NCBI GenBank assembly: GCA_963744275.1
Contig: CAVUSX010000029.1
Coordinates: 310,001-374,000, forward strand
Direction of reading: 5' to 3'
From: VAZQ01 sp963744275
GTDB lineage: Bacteria > Pseudomonadota > Alphaproteobacteria > Rhizobiales > Xanthobacteraceae
DNA length: 64,000 bases
Below, piece after piece: positions 25,885 through 37,881 of this stretch. Below the pieces are notes generated by a model, which did not search any database, was not told where the DNA came from, and worked only from the letters and a program-made list of their open reading frames with translations. How positions within the stretch are numbered: position 1 is the stretch's first letter; each line of letters begins with the position of its first letter. A program made the translations under genes and the position numbers.

Positions 25885-26370
25885 ATGATATGCAAAGCGT
25901 GCCTCATCGTGATGAGTCACGTCATCGCATTGACCGCAGTGATATCCCTATCGGGAGCAGGAGCAATGGCCGCGGACGGATTGACCACCCTACGGAGCGG
26001 TTACGGGCCCAAGGATACGATCGGGAGGCTCGAGGCCGCCGTCAAGGCCAAGGGCATGACGGTTTTCGCGCGCATCGACCATGCGGCCGGGGCCGTCGAG
26101 GTCGGGCTGACGCTGCGTCCGACCGAGGTCCTGATCTTCGGCAACGCCAAGGGCGGCACGCCGCTGATGCAATCGGTCCAGACCATCGGCATCGATCTGC
26201 CGCTCAAGGCCCTGGTTTGGCAGGATGCATCGGGCAGCACATGGCTCTCGTACAACGACCCGAGCTGGCTCGCGCAGCGGCACGGCTTGGGCCCCGAGGG
26301 GAGTGCGGCGGTAGCGGCCATGTCGGCTGCGCTCGACGCGGTCGCGAAGGCGGCCACGACGTCTCCCTGA
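25885..26370 (+). CDS. DUF302 family exported protein
   Basis: 161 residues from the ATG at 25885, with a signal peptide ending near AGAMA. The DUF302 pattern is complete: DTIGRLEAAVKAKGMTVFAR, DHAAGA, VEVGLTLRPTEVLIFGNAKG and GTPLMQSVQTIGIDLPLKAL. Structures of this family show an alpha/beta dimer of unknown ligand. The upstream membrane-protein gene ends 65 bp earlier on the same strand. Confidence 0.92.
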   Translation: MICKACLIVMSHVIALTAVISLSGAGAMAADGLTTLRSGYGPKDTIGRLEAAVKAKGMTVFARIDHAAGAVEVGLTLRPTEVLIFGNAKGGTPLMQSVQTIGIDLPLKALVWQDASGSTWLSYNDPSWLAQRHGLGPEGSAAVAAMSAALDAVAKAATTSP

Positions 26371-26506
26371 CTCGGCGTTCGGCACGATCCGTGCGGTGTT
26401 TGATGATCGGCCGCGGGGCAACGCAGATCCGAACCTGCGACCGGTGCCTTTGGAGAGCGACGCCATTCTTGGCGCCTGCGTGCGGAGCAGTGGCCCGGCC
26501 AGCCCT

Positions 26507-28045
26507 CTAGACCACGCTCTGCTCCATGGCCAGCTCGGCCCTGAGACTTTCCATGTCGCGATAGATCGAAGCGACCGCCAGCAAGCGACCCTTGCGTTTG
26601 TAGCTCAGCAGGCAGTCCCTGGCGGCAATATCGCCGTCGATCGTGAGATCGTCCCATTGTTCGGCATGCCCGACATAGTTGATCGGCACGTCGTAGTGCT
26701 GGCTCCAGAAGAACGGAACGGCGGCAAACCGCTCCCGGCGCCCCAGCATGTTGAGCGCCGCGGTTTGGCCTTGACGTTCGGCGACGGCCCAGTGCTCGAC
26801 GCGGATATTGTCGGCGGAATAAGGATCGGGCCAGCGCGCTATGTCGCCTGCCGCGAAGATTTCGGGCACGCTCGTCTCGAGATGGGAATCCACCAGGACG
26901 CCACGATCGAGCGCGATGCCGGCTTTCTCAGCGAGTTGCGTCCGCGGGCGCACTCCGATGCCGGCGACCACGATGTCCGCGGTCAGCGTCTTGCCGCTCT
27001 TCAGCATGACTTGATTTCCCACGATGGCGCCGGCCGTGTCCTCCAGGTGAAAGACCACACCATGCTCCTCATGAAGGGCACGCACGAAATCGCCCATCTG
27101 CGCACCGAGAATCCGCTCCATGGGGCGCTTGTCCGGCGCCACCACATGGACCTCGATCTTGCGGGTGCGCAAGGCGGCCGCGACCTCCAGTCCGATGAAG
27201 CTTGCACCCATCACGACGACCTGCCGGGCGGTCGCGGCAAGCCCGATGATGGCGCGACAGTCAGCAAGCGAGCGTAGAACATGCACCTGCGGCAGCTCGG
27301 CGCCCGGGATGTTGAGATGGACCGGTTCGGCGCCGGTTGCGAGCAGCAGCCGGTCGTAAGGAACTCTGTCCCCGGCGGCCAGCGCAACCTCGCGCGCGCG
27401 TGTGTCGATTTCAATGACGCTCGCCTTGAGCCGCAGCTCGATCCCGTTCTCCAGGTAGTAGCTGTCGGGCCGCAGCGGGATCCAGTCCTCCGGGGCGTTG
27501 CCAGCAAGGTAGTCCTTGGACAGGTTCGGCCGGTCGACCGGGGACGCATCATCGTCGCTCAGCATGACAATGCTGCCCTGCCATTGCTCGCGGCGCAGTT
27601 TCTCGGCGGCGGCAAATCCAGCCGCCCCGCCGCCGACGATGACGATTTTGTCGGGTGATCCGGCCGCCGGCGCCGCGCCGCGGCCGGGTTTCGGCCCCGG
27701 CATCTCTTTCCTGTTCCGGACAAAAACCTCGTCGCCGCGTTGCTCGACGGTCCAGCACGCGACCGGGCTCAAAGCCGGAGCCCGCAGCGGTTCCCCGGTG
27801 CGCAGGCTGAAGCAGGCGTGATGCCAGGGGCATCGCAAGGTGTCGCCTACCATGAGGCCTTCCGCCAAAGGGCCGCCGTAGTGGGAGCAGGTAGCCCCAA
27901 TGGCAAAAAATTCATCACCCCGCCGTGCGAGGAGGACCGGGTCTTCGCCGACATGTCCAACGAGCATTTGCCCCTCGGGCACGCTCCCGACCGAAATGCC
28001 CTTCGTCAGGTCCGGACCGGTAACATTCGATTGCGTCGAGCCCAT
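26507..28045 (-). CDS. Rieske-FAD pyridine nucleotide-disulfide reductase family protein (AIFL-like)
   Basis: 512 residues. The N-terminal Rieske domain has CSHYGG and CPWHHACF ligands (about residues 53-80). A two-dinucleotide-binding flavoprotein follows, with IVIVGGGAAGFAAAEKLRRE for FAD near residue 135, VVVMGASFIGLEVAAALRTR for NAD(P)H near residue 275, and VFAAGD-type FAD contact (SVPEIFAAGDIARWPDP). This is the architecture of AIF-like and ring-hydroxylating ferredoxin reductases. It probably passes electrons from NAD(P)H to an unknown partner; no oxygenase gene is adjacent. Confidence 0.92.
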   Translation of the reverse strand: MGSTQSNVTGPDLTKGISVGSVPEGQMLVGHVGEDPVLLARRGDEFFAIGATCSHYGGPLAEGLMVGDTLRCPWHHACFSLRTGEPLRAPALSPVACWTVEQRGDEVFVRNRKEMPGPKPGRGAAPAAGSPDKIVIVGGGAAGFAAAEKLRREQWQGSIVMLSDDDASPVDRPNLSKDYLAGNAPEDWIPLRPDSYYLENGIELRLKASVIEIDTRAREVALAAGDRVPYDRLLLATGAEPVHLNIPGAELPQVHVLRSLADCRAIIGLAATARQVVVMGASFIGLEVAAALRTRKIEVHVVAPDKRPMERILGAQMGDFVRALHEEHGVVFHLEDTAGAIVGNQVMLKSGKTLTADIVVAGIGVRPRTQLAEKAGIALDRGVLVDSHLETSVPEIFAAGDIARWPDPYSADNIRVEHWAVAERQGQTAALNMLGRRERFAAVPFFWSQHYDVPINYVGHAEQWDDLTIDGDIAARDCLLSYKRKGRLLAVASIYRDMESLRAELAMEQSVV

Positions 28046-28278
28046 GGAGTGCCTCCCGAAAGCCCGCCCATCCGCGTATCTGAGCCGGATGGCGGGTTCA
28101 TTTGCGACCGTCAGATGGACGACGCCAGGGTAAATTCCCGAAATGCTCCCTGATTTCCAGCCGCCGGAACGGCGAGGTGGTGCGGGAACCTTTTCGGCCG
28201 GGCGTCATCCAAGGGACAGCACGCGCTACGGAAAAGACATATGAACAAGTTTGCCACGTCGAACGGATAAAGCGATCC

Positions 28279-28292
28279 TTGATCCTGATCAA
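28279..28292. promoter_or_regulatory. perfect FNR/FixK box
   Basis: TTGATCCTGATCAA matches TTGAT-N4-ATCAA exactly. It lies 34 bp before the ACP-AMP ligase start and 234 bp before the divergent Rieske-FAD gene. The 28046-28325 gap holds no other feature. Confidence 0.7.
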
Positions 28293-28325
28293 CGTGGGCG
28301 TGGAACGGGCCGGTATCGTCGTTCC

Positions 28326-30251
<1,926 letters not shown>

Positions 30252-31166
30252 GTGCGGCCCGGGACCGTGCCGAAGACGTCGAGCGGGAAAATCCGTCGGG
30301 CCGCCGCCAAGGACCATTATCTGGCGCAACAGTTCGATTTGCCGCGGCGCGCGCTGCGCTGGCAGATCGCGCGCTTGTGGCTCGCGGGCATCGGCGGCCG
30401 GCTGACCCGGCTGCGGCGAAGCGGTACCGAATATCTCTATGCGGGCTGGTGGTGGACGATGCTCGCGATCTGGGTCGCCATCGGGTCAGTCGCCGTCTTC
30501 GTGCTGCCGCGCCGCGCGTGGCGCTGGGCCGTGGTGCGGACGCTGGCGCGCGCGGCTCTCGCCGCCATGGGGGTTCCGCTCTCCGTGCAAGGCCTCGAGC
30601 GCTTGCCCAAGCGGGGCGGCGTCGTGGTGTTCAATCATTCGAGCTATGCGGACGCGCTCGTGGTTGCGGCGGTACTGCCCGGGGAGCCGGCCTATCTGGT
30701 CAAGAGCGAGCTTGCCGGCCAGCGGTTCGCGGGTGCGCTGTTGCGCCGGCTGGGGGTCCTGTTCGTCGATCGCTTCGACCTCGCGGGCGGGCTCGCCGAC
30801 ACGGCGGCCGCGACGGCGCTCGCCCGCGAAGGCCGCATCTTGGTCGTGTTCCCGGAAGGCACCTTCACGCGGCGAGCCGGTCTATTGGAATTCTTCACTG
30901 GCGCCTTCAAGATCGCGAGCGAAGCCGGCCTGCCGGTCTATCCGGGCGTCTTGCGCGGCACGCGATCGATGCTGCGCAGCGACCAGTGGTTTCCGCGCTG
31001 GACGCGCATCGATGTCGAAATTCTCGATCCGGTCGTCCCTTCGGGGACCGATTTCGCATCGATCCTGCGGTTGCGCGACGAGGTGCGGCAGGCGGTGCTG
31101 GCGCATTGTGGAGAACCGGACCTGCGCGAGCTGGTCAAGCCGGCACAGCCGGATCGCGCGCGATGA
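30252..31166 (+). CDS. PlsC-type 1-acylglycerol-3-phosphate acyltransferase domain (C-terminus of the ACP-AMP ligase fusion)
   Basis: The open frame first completes the ligase (GTVPKTSSGKIRRAA, which includes the catalytic Lys). It then enters a membrane segment (WWWTMLAIWVAIGSVAVFVL) and an acyltransferase domain. The acyltransferase motifs are clear: VVFNHSSYADAL (His-x4-Asp), VVFPEGTFTRRAG (EGT) and GLPVYPGVLRGTRSM. A logical reading is that the ligase activates a fatty acid and loads the fused ACP, and this domain then transfers the acyl group to a lysophospholipid-type acceptor at the membrane. That pathway is inference. The 3' end overlaps convergent ftsH by about 30 bp. Confidence 0.85.
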   Translation: MRPGTVPKTSSGKIRRAAAKDHYLAQQFDLPRRALRWQIARLWLAGIGGRLTRLRRSGTEYLYAGWWWTMLAIWVAIGSVAVFVLPRRAWRWAVVRTLARAALAAMGVPLSVQGLERLPKRGGVVVFNHSSYADALVVAAVLPGEPAYLVKSELAGQRFAGALLRRLGVLFVDRFDLAGGLADTAAATALAREGRILVVFPEGTFTRRAGLLEFFTGAFKIASEAGLPVYPGVLRGTRSMLRSDQWFPRWTRIDVEILDPVVPSGTDFASILRLRDEVRQAVLAHCGEPDLRELVKPAQPDRAR

Positions 31167-33022
31167 GCGGGTGACGAGCGCTCGCCGGCGGCTTGCTCCC
31201 GGCCACCGGGCGCAGCGCCGGAAAATCCTCGATCGTCAGGGATTCCCGCGACAGCAGCAGCTCGGCTCCCTTCTCCAGATCGGCGCGGCGCGATTTCAGG
31301 ATATCGATGGCGCGGCCCGAGGCATGGGCGACGATGTCGCGAACCGCCAGATCGATCTCGCGAGCGGTGGTCTCGGCGGCCGCGATCCGGTCTCCCGCAG
31401 GAGCGCCGAGAAACGGCTGCGGCGCCGGCGCATAGGTTCGCTGCCCCACGATGTCGTCCATGCCGTGGCGCGTGACCATCTCCAGCGCCACCTCGGTGGC
31501 GCGTTGCAGATCGTCGGCGGCACCGGTCGAGACGTTGCCGTCGTAGATCAAGGTTTCGGCGGCGCGTCCCCCGGTCAGGACCGCGATGCGGTTCTCCAGA
31601 TCGCTGCGCGCCAGCAGGAACCGGTCCTCGGTCGGCCGCTGCATCGTATAGCCGAGCGCACCGACGCCGCGCGGAATGATCGACACTTTCAGGATTGGAT
31701 CGACGCCCGGCAGGCTCGAGGCCACCAGCGCATGGCCCATCTCGTGATAGGCGACCCGGCGGCGTTCCTCCTGGTTGAGTACCCGGCTCTTCTTCTCCAG
31801 GCCGGCGACGATGCGCTCGATCGCCTCCATGAAATCGTTCAAGGTGACTGTCGATGCATTGCGGCGCGTCGCGATGATGGCGGCTTCGTTCACCAGATTG
31901 GCGATGTCGGCCCCGGTGAAGCCGGTGGTGGCGCCCGCGATGGCATCGAGATCGGTTTCGGGCGCGAGCTTCACCTTGCGCACATGCACGCTCAGGATTT
32001 CAAGCCGGCCCTTGCGATCCGGACGATCGACCAGAACCTGCCGGTCGAAGCGGCCGGCGCGAAGCAGGGCGGGATCCAGGATTTCCGGCCGATTGGTGGC
32101 CGCCAGCAGGATCACGCCGGCGCTCGGGTCGAAGCCGTCGAGCTCGGCGAGCAGCTGGTTGAGGGTCTGCTCCTTCTCGTCGACGCCGCCGAACCCGCCC
32201 GCCATCCGGCTGCGCCCCAAGGCATCGAGCTCATCGATGAAGATGATGCAGGGAGCCGATTTGCGCGCCTGCTCGAACAGGTCGCGGACGCGGGCGGCGC
32301 CGACCCCAACGAACATCTCGACGAATTCGGAGCCGGAGATCGAGAAGAACGGCACGTTCGCCTCGCCCGCGACGGCCCGCGCCAGCAGGGTCTTGCCGGT
32401 TCCGGGCGGCCCGACCAGGAGAATGCCCTTGGGGATCCGCGCCCCCAGCCGTCCATAGGCCTTGGGATCCCGCAGGAACGAGACCACCTCTTGCAGCTCG
32501 AACTTGGCCTCCTCCACCCCGGCCACGTCCTTGAACGTCACTTTGGTGTTGGTCTCGACATAGACCTTGGCGCGGGATTTGCCGATCGCCATCAGTCCGC
32601 CGAGCCCTTGCCGGTCCGCCATGCGCCGGAACAGCATCATCCAGATCAGATAGAAGAGCGCGGCCGGAATGATCCAGGACAGCACCGTCTCGACGATCCC
32701 GCCGCTCGCCACGCCCTTGACGGTCACCCCGTGGGCCGCAAGCTTGGCCGCGATGTCGGGATCCACGCGGACCGCGAAGAAGGTCTGCTTGCCGTCCGGC
32801 AAGGGCGCCTTCAGGCTGCCCTGGATCGGAATCGGCGCCGACCGTGACCTCGGCGATCTTGTCCTCGTTCAGCAGCTGCTCGAATTGGCTGTAGGGAACG
32901 GTCTCGATCTGCGCATAGGTCGCCCAGAAATATTGAATGATCATGACTCCGATCACCGCGGCGACGGTGTAGGCGACCATGATTCTCCGCTTGCGCGTTT
33001 CCGGTTCCATGGGTGCCGTCAT
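31135..33022 (-). CDS. ftsH: ATP-dependent zinc metalloprotease FtsH, frameshifted near the N-terminus
   Basis: Membrane-bound AAA protease. From the ATG at 33020-33022 the first helix (IMVAYTVAAVIGVMIIQYFW) and a periplasmic segment are read. At about 32830 a one-base shift moves into the long frame with the second helix, Walker A GPPGTGKTLL, Walker B CIIFIDELDALG, arginine fingers GRFDRQV and the zinc site HEMGH. Length after correction is about 625, normal for FtsH. Its ATG overlaps the stop of the upstream ABC permease, so it ends the macA-macB operon; it may be a second, specialised FtsH. Only one indel is needed to restore it. Confidence 0.88.
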
Positions 33023-34457
33023 TCGTAGCGGAGCGCCTCGATCGGATCGAGGCGGGCAGCCTTGCGGGCCGGATAATAGCCGAAGAAGATTCCGACGGCG
33101 GCGGAAAAAAAGAACCCGCCCGCGATGGCCGGCAGCGAGATCAGCGCCGGCCAGCCCGCGATGATGGTGATGGCTTCGGAGAAAACCACTCCCATGATGA
33201 TACCGGCGATGCCGCCGCTGATGCTCAGGAAGACCGCCTCGGCCAGGAACTGCAGCAGGACATGCAGCCGGCGCGCGCCGATCGCCATGCGCAGCCCGAT
33301 CTCGCGGGTGCGCTCGGTCACGGACACCAAGCAGGATGTTCATGATGCCGATGCCGCCGACCACGAGCGAGATCGACGCGACCGCGGCGAGCAGCAAGGC
33401 CATGATGCGGCTGCTGCTCGCCGGCGGTATCGGCGATCTGGCTGAGATTGCGAACCGAGAAATCATTGAGCTCTCCGGCCCGGATGCGATGCCGGCGGGC
33501 GAGAATCTCGGTAGCCTGAGCGATGGCGGCCTGGACCTGGTCCGGGTTCGCGGCCTGGACGTAGATCTGGTTCACAAATCCGGCCAGGCGCGTCTGGAGG
33601 TTGAACGGATTGGGCGGCAGCGGATAGACCCAATTAAGCGGGCTCTGTTGCTGGCTCGGCGCGGCGACGCCGATCACCTTGCGCTCCGCAGTGGTGAACG
33701 GCATCATCACCAGGTCGTCCTGATCGGTGCCGAACCCGGTCTGCCCTTTCGAGGCCAGGACCCCGATCACCCGCAGCGGCACGCCCTTGACCTGGATCAC
33801 GGCGCCGAGCGGATTCTCGAAGGAGCCGAAGAGCTGGTGATAGACCGTATCGCCGAGCACCACCACCAATGCGGCGCCGGCCTCGTCGTCCGCTGAAATC
33901 GGGCTCCCGCTCGCGATCTCCCAATTGGTGATCGGCGGATAATTGGGGCTGACGCCCTGAATGTTGGTCGTCCAGTTCTGGTTGCCGAACTGGACCTGTC
34001 CGGATTGCCGGATCAGATAGCTGACGCTGCCGACCGCCGGCGCCTCCCGCCGGATGGCTTCGGCATCGGTGACGGTGAGGGTTGAGGCGCTGCCGAAGCC
34101 GGCCCGCACGCCGCCGGCGGTGACGGCGCCCGGCAGGACCACCAGCAGATTGGTGCCGAGGCTCTCGATCTGCTTGCGCACGGCCTCATTGGCGCCCTGG
34201 CCCACCGCCACCATGGCGATCAGCGCCGCCACGCCGATGAAGACCCCCAGCATGGTCAAGAGCGAGCGCATCTTGTTGCGCGCCAGCGCCTGCGCGGCCA
34301 CCGCCATGATCATGAACCCGAAGGCCAAGGCGGAACTCGAACGCGCGCCGACATCGTCCGCCGCGCCGTGGGCGGTGAAAAATGGCCATTTCCTGCGCAC
34401 CGGCGGCACCGTCTCTTTGCGACGCGGTTTCCGCTCCGCCTTCTTGACGCCTTTCAT
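33019..34457 (-). pseudogene. macB: MacB-type ABC transporter permease, frameshifted
   Basis: The N-terminal helix (RNKMRSLLTMLGVFIGVAAL) and a large periplasmic domain are read in one frame. Near 33420 the frame changes to give ALLLAAVASISLVVGGIGIM, and near 33325 it changes again to VTERTREIGLRMAIGARRLH and the last helices. These are the FtsX/MacB_PCD motifs. The ATG at 34457 overlaps the end of the ATPase frame and the two proteins read smoothly into each other, so the intact gene may be a fused MacB of about 700 residues. It partners the MacA-like gene upstream in export across the envelope. Confidence 0.82.
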
Positions 34458-35142
34458 CGGTCAAAATCTGGCCGTCGCGCATGGTGATGACGCGGTCCGC
34501 ATAGGCCGCGATATCGGCTTCGTGGGTCACGACGATGATGGTGACGCCCTGATCGCGGTTGAGCGAGACCAGCGTCTCCATGATCTCGTGCGAGGTGCGG
34601 GTATCGAGATTGCCGGTCGGCTCGTCGGCCAAGAGCACGCTCGGCGCATTGATCAATGCGCGCGCGATGGCGACGCGCTGTTGCTGGCCGCCGGAGAGCT
34701 GCCCGGGCGTATTGTTGCTCGCGATCGCCCAGCCCCAGCAGCCGCAGCGCCTCGCGCGCCCGCTCGAATCGCGAGCCGCGTCGCGAGGGGCCCGACTCGA
34801 GTAGAACAGCGGCAATGCCACGTTTTCGATGGCGCTGGTGCGGGCGAGCAGATTGAAGCTCTGGAACACGAAGCCCAATCGCTCGCTGCGCAATCGTGCC
34901 AGATCCGGCTCGTCCAGCCGCGCCACGTCGACGCCGTCGAAGAAATAGCTGCCGCTCGTCGGCCGATCGAGGCAGCCGAGGATGGACATCAGCGTCGATT
35001 TGCCCGAGCCCGAGGAGCCCATGATGGCGACGAACTCGCCGCGCTCGATGGTCAGGCTCACGCCCCGCAGCGCCTGCACGTCGACGTCGCCGACATGATA
35101 GGTCCGCGTGACATTCTCGACCCTGATCAGCACGTCGGTCAT
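34458..35142 (-). CDS. macB: MacB-type ABC transporter ATPase domain
   Basis: Walker A is GSSGSGKST, the Q-loop VFQSFNLL, the signature LSGGQQQR, Walker B VLLADEPTGNLD and the switch His VVTHE. Between the Q-loop and the signature, about 70 bp are in the wrong frame: two compensating one-base shifts (near 34795 and 34722) turn FERAREALRLLGLGDR into nonsense. The ATPase ends at DGQILTDE near the permease start. It begins inside the 3' end of the macA gene (overlap 24 bp). The specificity (macrolide, peptide or lipid) is unknown. Confidence 0.88.
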
Positions 35143-35164
35143 GTCCGTATTCCGGTGCCGCGGC

Positions 35165-36450
35165 CTAACCCAGCCGCAAAGCGGGTGGACGGCTCGGGCT
35201 GGCGGCTCCGCCGGCTTGCTCGCCGGTGATCACCTGGTCGCCCGGGCTTGAGGTCGCCGCTCACGATCTCCGTGTAGTTGTCGTCATCGAGCCCGGTGAC
35301 GACCGATACCGCGGCCGGCTGGCCGTCGCGCAGCACCCAGACCTGCGGCCTGACCCTCGGCCAGCTTCGGCAATTGGGCGGCGCTCGGATTGCTGGGACG
35401 ATAGCGCAGCGCCTGATTCGGCACGCGCATCACGTCATCGCGGGATTCGGTGACGATCGCGGTCGCGGCCGTCATGCCGGGCTTGAGGCCAAGTCGCTGT
35501 TCTGCACGCTGACCACCACGTCATAGGTCACGACGTTCTGGACGGTCTGCGGCGACTGGCGAACCTGGGATACCAGTCCCTGCAAAGATGCGCTTGGGAA
35601 ACGCGTCGACCGTGAAGGTCGCCTTGTTGCCCACCTTGACGCCGCCGATGTCGCTTTCGCTCACATTGGTGTCGACCTCCATCTTGGTGAGGTCGGTGGC
35701 GATCAGGAACAGCGTCGGGGTCTGGAAGCTGGCGGCGACGGTCTGGCCCATGGTCACGTTGCGCGACACCACGGTGCCATCGACCGGCGAGGCGATGTTG
35801 GTGTAGTCGAGATTGATCTGGGCGGCGTCGAGCTCCGCCTGGTGCTGGTCGATGGTGGCTTTGTCGAACTCGATCTGCGCCTGCGCCTGGTCATAGAGGT
35901 TCTTGGCGTTGTCGGAGGTGTCCTTGGACACCGCATTGGTTTCGGCAAGCCTGGCATTGCGATCGTTGTTGAGCTTGGCGTAGGCCAGGTTGGCATTGTC
36001 CTTCTCGAGCTGCGCCTTGGCGATCGCCAGGGTGGCTTTGTCCTGGTCGACGATCGTCTGGTAGGGCCGCGGATCGATCTTGGCGCAGATTTGGCCCTTC
36101 TTGACCTGCGTATTGTAGTCGCAAAAGAGCTGCTGGATGACTCCGGACACGTAGGTCCCGACGATGATCGTGAGCACCGGGTTGACGGTTCCGGTTGCGG
36201 TCACGGTGCGGGCCACCGGACCGTGGTTGACCGGGGTCGTGGCGTAGCGGATGTTCGTTCCGCTGCCGGTCGCCCAGTACACGGCGCCGCCCGCCGCCAG
36301 CGCGATCAGCACGATGACGATCGCGATCAGTCCTTTTCTCGCCCAGCGTCGTCGCGGCTTCTTGGCCGCAGCGGCCGGAAATGCGACCACTTCGGCCGGA
36401 GTGGCATCCTGTGCGCTCATCGAATGGACTTGCTCGCTCATTGTTCGCAT
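35165..36450 (-). pseudogene. macA: MacA/HlyD-type periplasmic adaptor, frameshifted
   Basis: The N-terminal helix (GLIAIVIVLIALAAGGAVYW) anchors it in the inner membrane. The lipoyl and coiled-coil domains (GTYVSGVIQQLFCDYNTQVK, ATIDQHQAELDAAQINLDYT, IASPVDGTVVSRNV) are intact to about 35580. The beta-barrel and membrane-proximal parts are recovered only by several one-base frame corrections (about 35580, 35490, 35355, 35240), ending with GDQVITGEQAGG and a TAG at 35165-35167. It is first in the order macA-macB-ftsH, and the divergent gene at 36575 has a FixK box between them. Confidence 0.85.
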
Positions 36451-36512
36451 CCGTGCGGGTCGCACCCCCGGAAATGATCTTGTCCGGATAGCAGCCGCCG
36501 CAGCGGCGGCTT

Positions 36513-36526
36513 TTGATCAAGATCAA
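36513..36526. promoter_or_regulatory. perfect FNR/FixK box
   Basis: TTGATCAAGATCAA, centred 55 bp before the ATG at 36575. A class II activator position (-41.5) would put the transcript start near 36561, leaving a short leader. It is also 63 bp upstream of macA on the other strand. Confidence 0.75.
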
Positions 36527-36574
36527 CATCGTGACGCGGATTTGAGGGTTGATCAGCGGCTGCGGAGAGATCGA

Positions 36575-36934
36575 ATGGGAATTCCCAAGCCGTGGAACGA
36601 AATGACGGTCGACGAAAAGCTCGAGACGCTGAGACGCGAGGCGGAATCCAGCCGGCGCCAGAGCGCCGCCACCGCCAAGGCGTTGGACGAGGTCGCGCGC
36701 AGAGTAATGGAGATTGAGCGCCGGCTCGAGGAAGTCATTGTTGGATTAGGCGCTGCGAAGCGCCTGCGCGTCGCGCGCACCGGCGATATTGATCTTTATC
36801 AAGTTCAATCCGGCCGCGGACGGCTAGGCTTTTCTGAGCAACCGAGCGTCCCAATGAGGATCAGGTCATGTCACATCGCCACGCGGCCGAAGGCGAGCAA
36901 AGCAGGGTCGCGATGTCCCGGCGATCGTTCCTGA
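36575..36934 (+). CDS. small coiled-coil protein, unknown function
   Basis: 119 residues as read, from the ATG at 36575 with an SD-like GGAGAG. Residues 8-55 form an amphipathic, charged helix (MTVDEKLETLRREAESSRRQ, then KALDEVARRVMEIERRLEEV), probably a coiled coil. The last 40 residues are less convincing and run over a second FixK box and the start of the next gene, so the true end may be nearer 36800. It would be under low-oxygen control. Confidence 0.5.
   Translation: MGIPKPWNEMTVDEKLETLRREAESSRRQSAATAKALDEVARRVMEIERRLEEVIVGLGAAKRLRVARTGDIDLYQVQSGRGRLGFSEQPSVPMRIRSCHIATRPKASKAGSRCPGDRS
36789..36802. promoter_or_regulatory. perfect FNR/FixK box
   Basis: TTGATCTTTATCAA, centred about 72 bp before the TAT-signal gene remnant at 36868; a -41.5 position would give a leader of about 30 nt. 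Confidence 0.75.
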
Positions 36935-37494
36935 GAGCCACCGGTATTGCGGCAGCCGGCACGGCGGTGGTCGAGGAGGCCATGCTGGGCTTGGCCTCGC
37001 CGGCGCGGGCGGAGCCTGCGGTCGCGGGGCCGGGCGGAGTCCCCATGATGCTCGACGTCAATGGCCGGGCTCGCACGGCTGACGGTCGAGCCCAGGATGA
37101 CCCTGGCCGAGGCTCTGCGCGGACCGCTCGGGCTGACCGGGACGAAGATCGGATGCGACCGCGGGGCCTGCTCGGCCTGCACGGTCTGGATCGACGGCGC
37201 TCGGCGCCAGGATCGAGATTGCGACTCCGCAGGGCGATCGGCGCGAAGCCCGGCTCGAGGATTTCTTCCTCCTGCCCGCGGTCGATATCCATCGCGAGAA
37301 CGATCTCGAGCCGGGCGAGATCGTCACCGCGATCGTGGTGCCGGCGCTTGGTCCCACGGCGCGGTCCGTCCACATCAAGCAGGGCGAGCGCCGCGCTCAC
37401 AGGGGCGAGTGCGCTCACGAAAAACGCGTACAAGCTGCCGATCTTCGAGACCCTGGTGCGCCGGGCCATTCTGGTTGCGGCTGGCCGCGCTTGA
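36868..37494 (+). pseudogene. remnant of a PaoAB-like aldehyde/xanthine oxidoreductase (2Fe-2S and FAD subunits fused by deletion)
   Basis: The start carries a twin-arginine signal (SRRSFLRATGIAAAGTAVVE). After a one-base shift near 37070 it reads LTVEPRMTLAEALR and the plant-type 2Fe-2S motif GTKIGCDRGACSACTVWIDG. At about 37200 the sequence jumps into the middle of a FAD-binding subunit (RIEIATPQGD, then EDFFLLPAVDIHRENDLEPG and EIVTAIVVPAL). A second jump near 37390 leads to its C-terminus (SALTKNAYKLPIFETLVRRA). The molybdopterin subunit is absent. Large in-gene deletions cannot be sequencing noise, so this is a real fossil of a periplasmic aldehyde oxidoreductase operon; its FixK box survives. 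Confidence 0.78.
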
Positions 37495-37795
37495 GGCGGG
37501 CAGGGTGGTTGGTCTCGATTTGGCGGCCAAATCCGCGAAATCGGCCGGGATTGCACTCGTTTTCCGGTCCACTCCGGGACCGCTGCGCAACATCCCAAAT
37601 GGACGCGCGGTCTTTGTCGGTCCGCCGCGGGCGTGGCTGTCGCCTTCGTCCGATGGCGACCGCCATTTCAACCGAATTTGTCACGGCGCCGCCGCGCAGG
37701 AGGTTCAAAACGCCGCGGTGGCGCGGCATGCCCGGCGAAGCGAGGTCCGGCGGGCGGCGGGACACTTATCCAATTCCGACAAAAACAGCCGACGG

Positions 37796-37809
37796 TTGAT
37801 CCAAATCAA
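37796..37809. promoter_or_regulatory. perfect FNR/FixK box
   Basis: TTGATCCAAATCAA, centred about 79 bp before the BA14K gene; a -41.5 position would give a 38-nt leader. The stretch 37495-37795 holds no supportable gene. Confidence 0.75.
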
Positions 37810-37881
37810 TATCCAACCGCTTCATCCATCTAAGCTGCATTTGTGGATAAGTAGAAATGGCAACAGACAAGGAGATTTGAA

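Noticed and set aside
30439..32847. 802-codon open frame on the plus strand
   Set aside because: It is the out-of-frame shadow of plsC followed by the antisense of ftsH; it has no domain, and the real genes on both strands show catalytic motifs.
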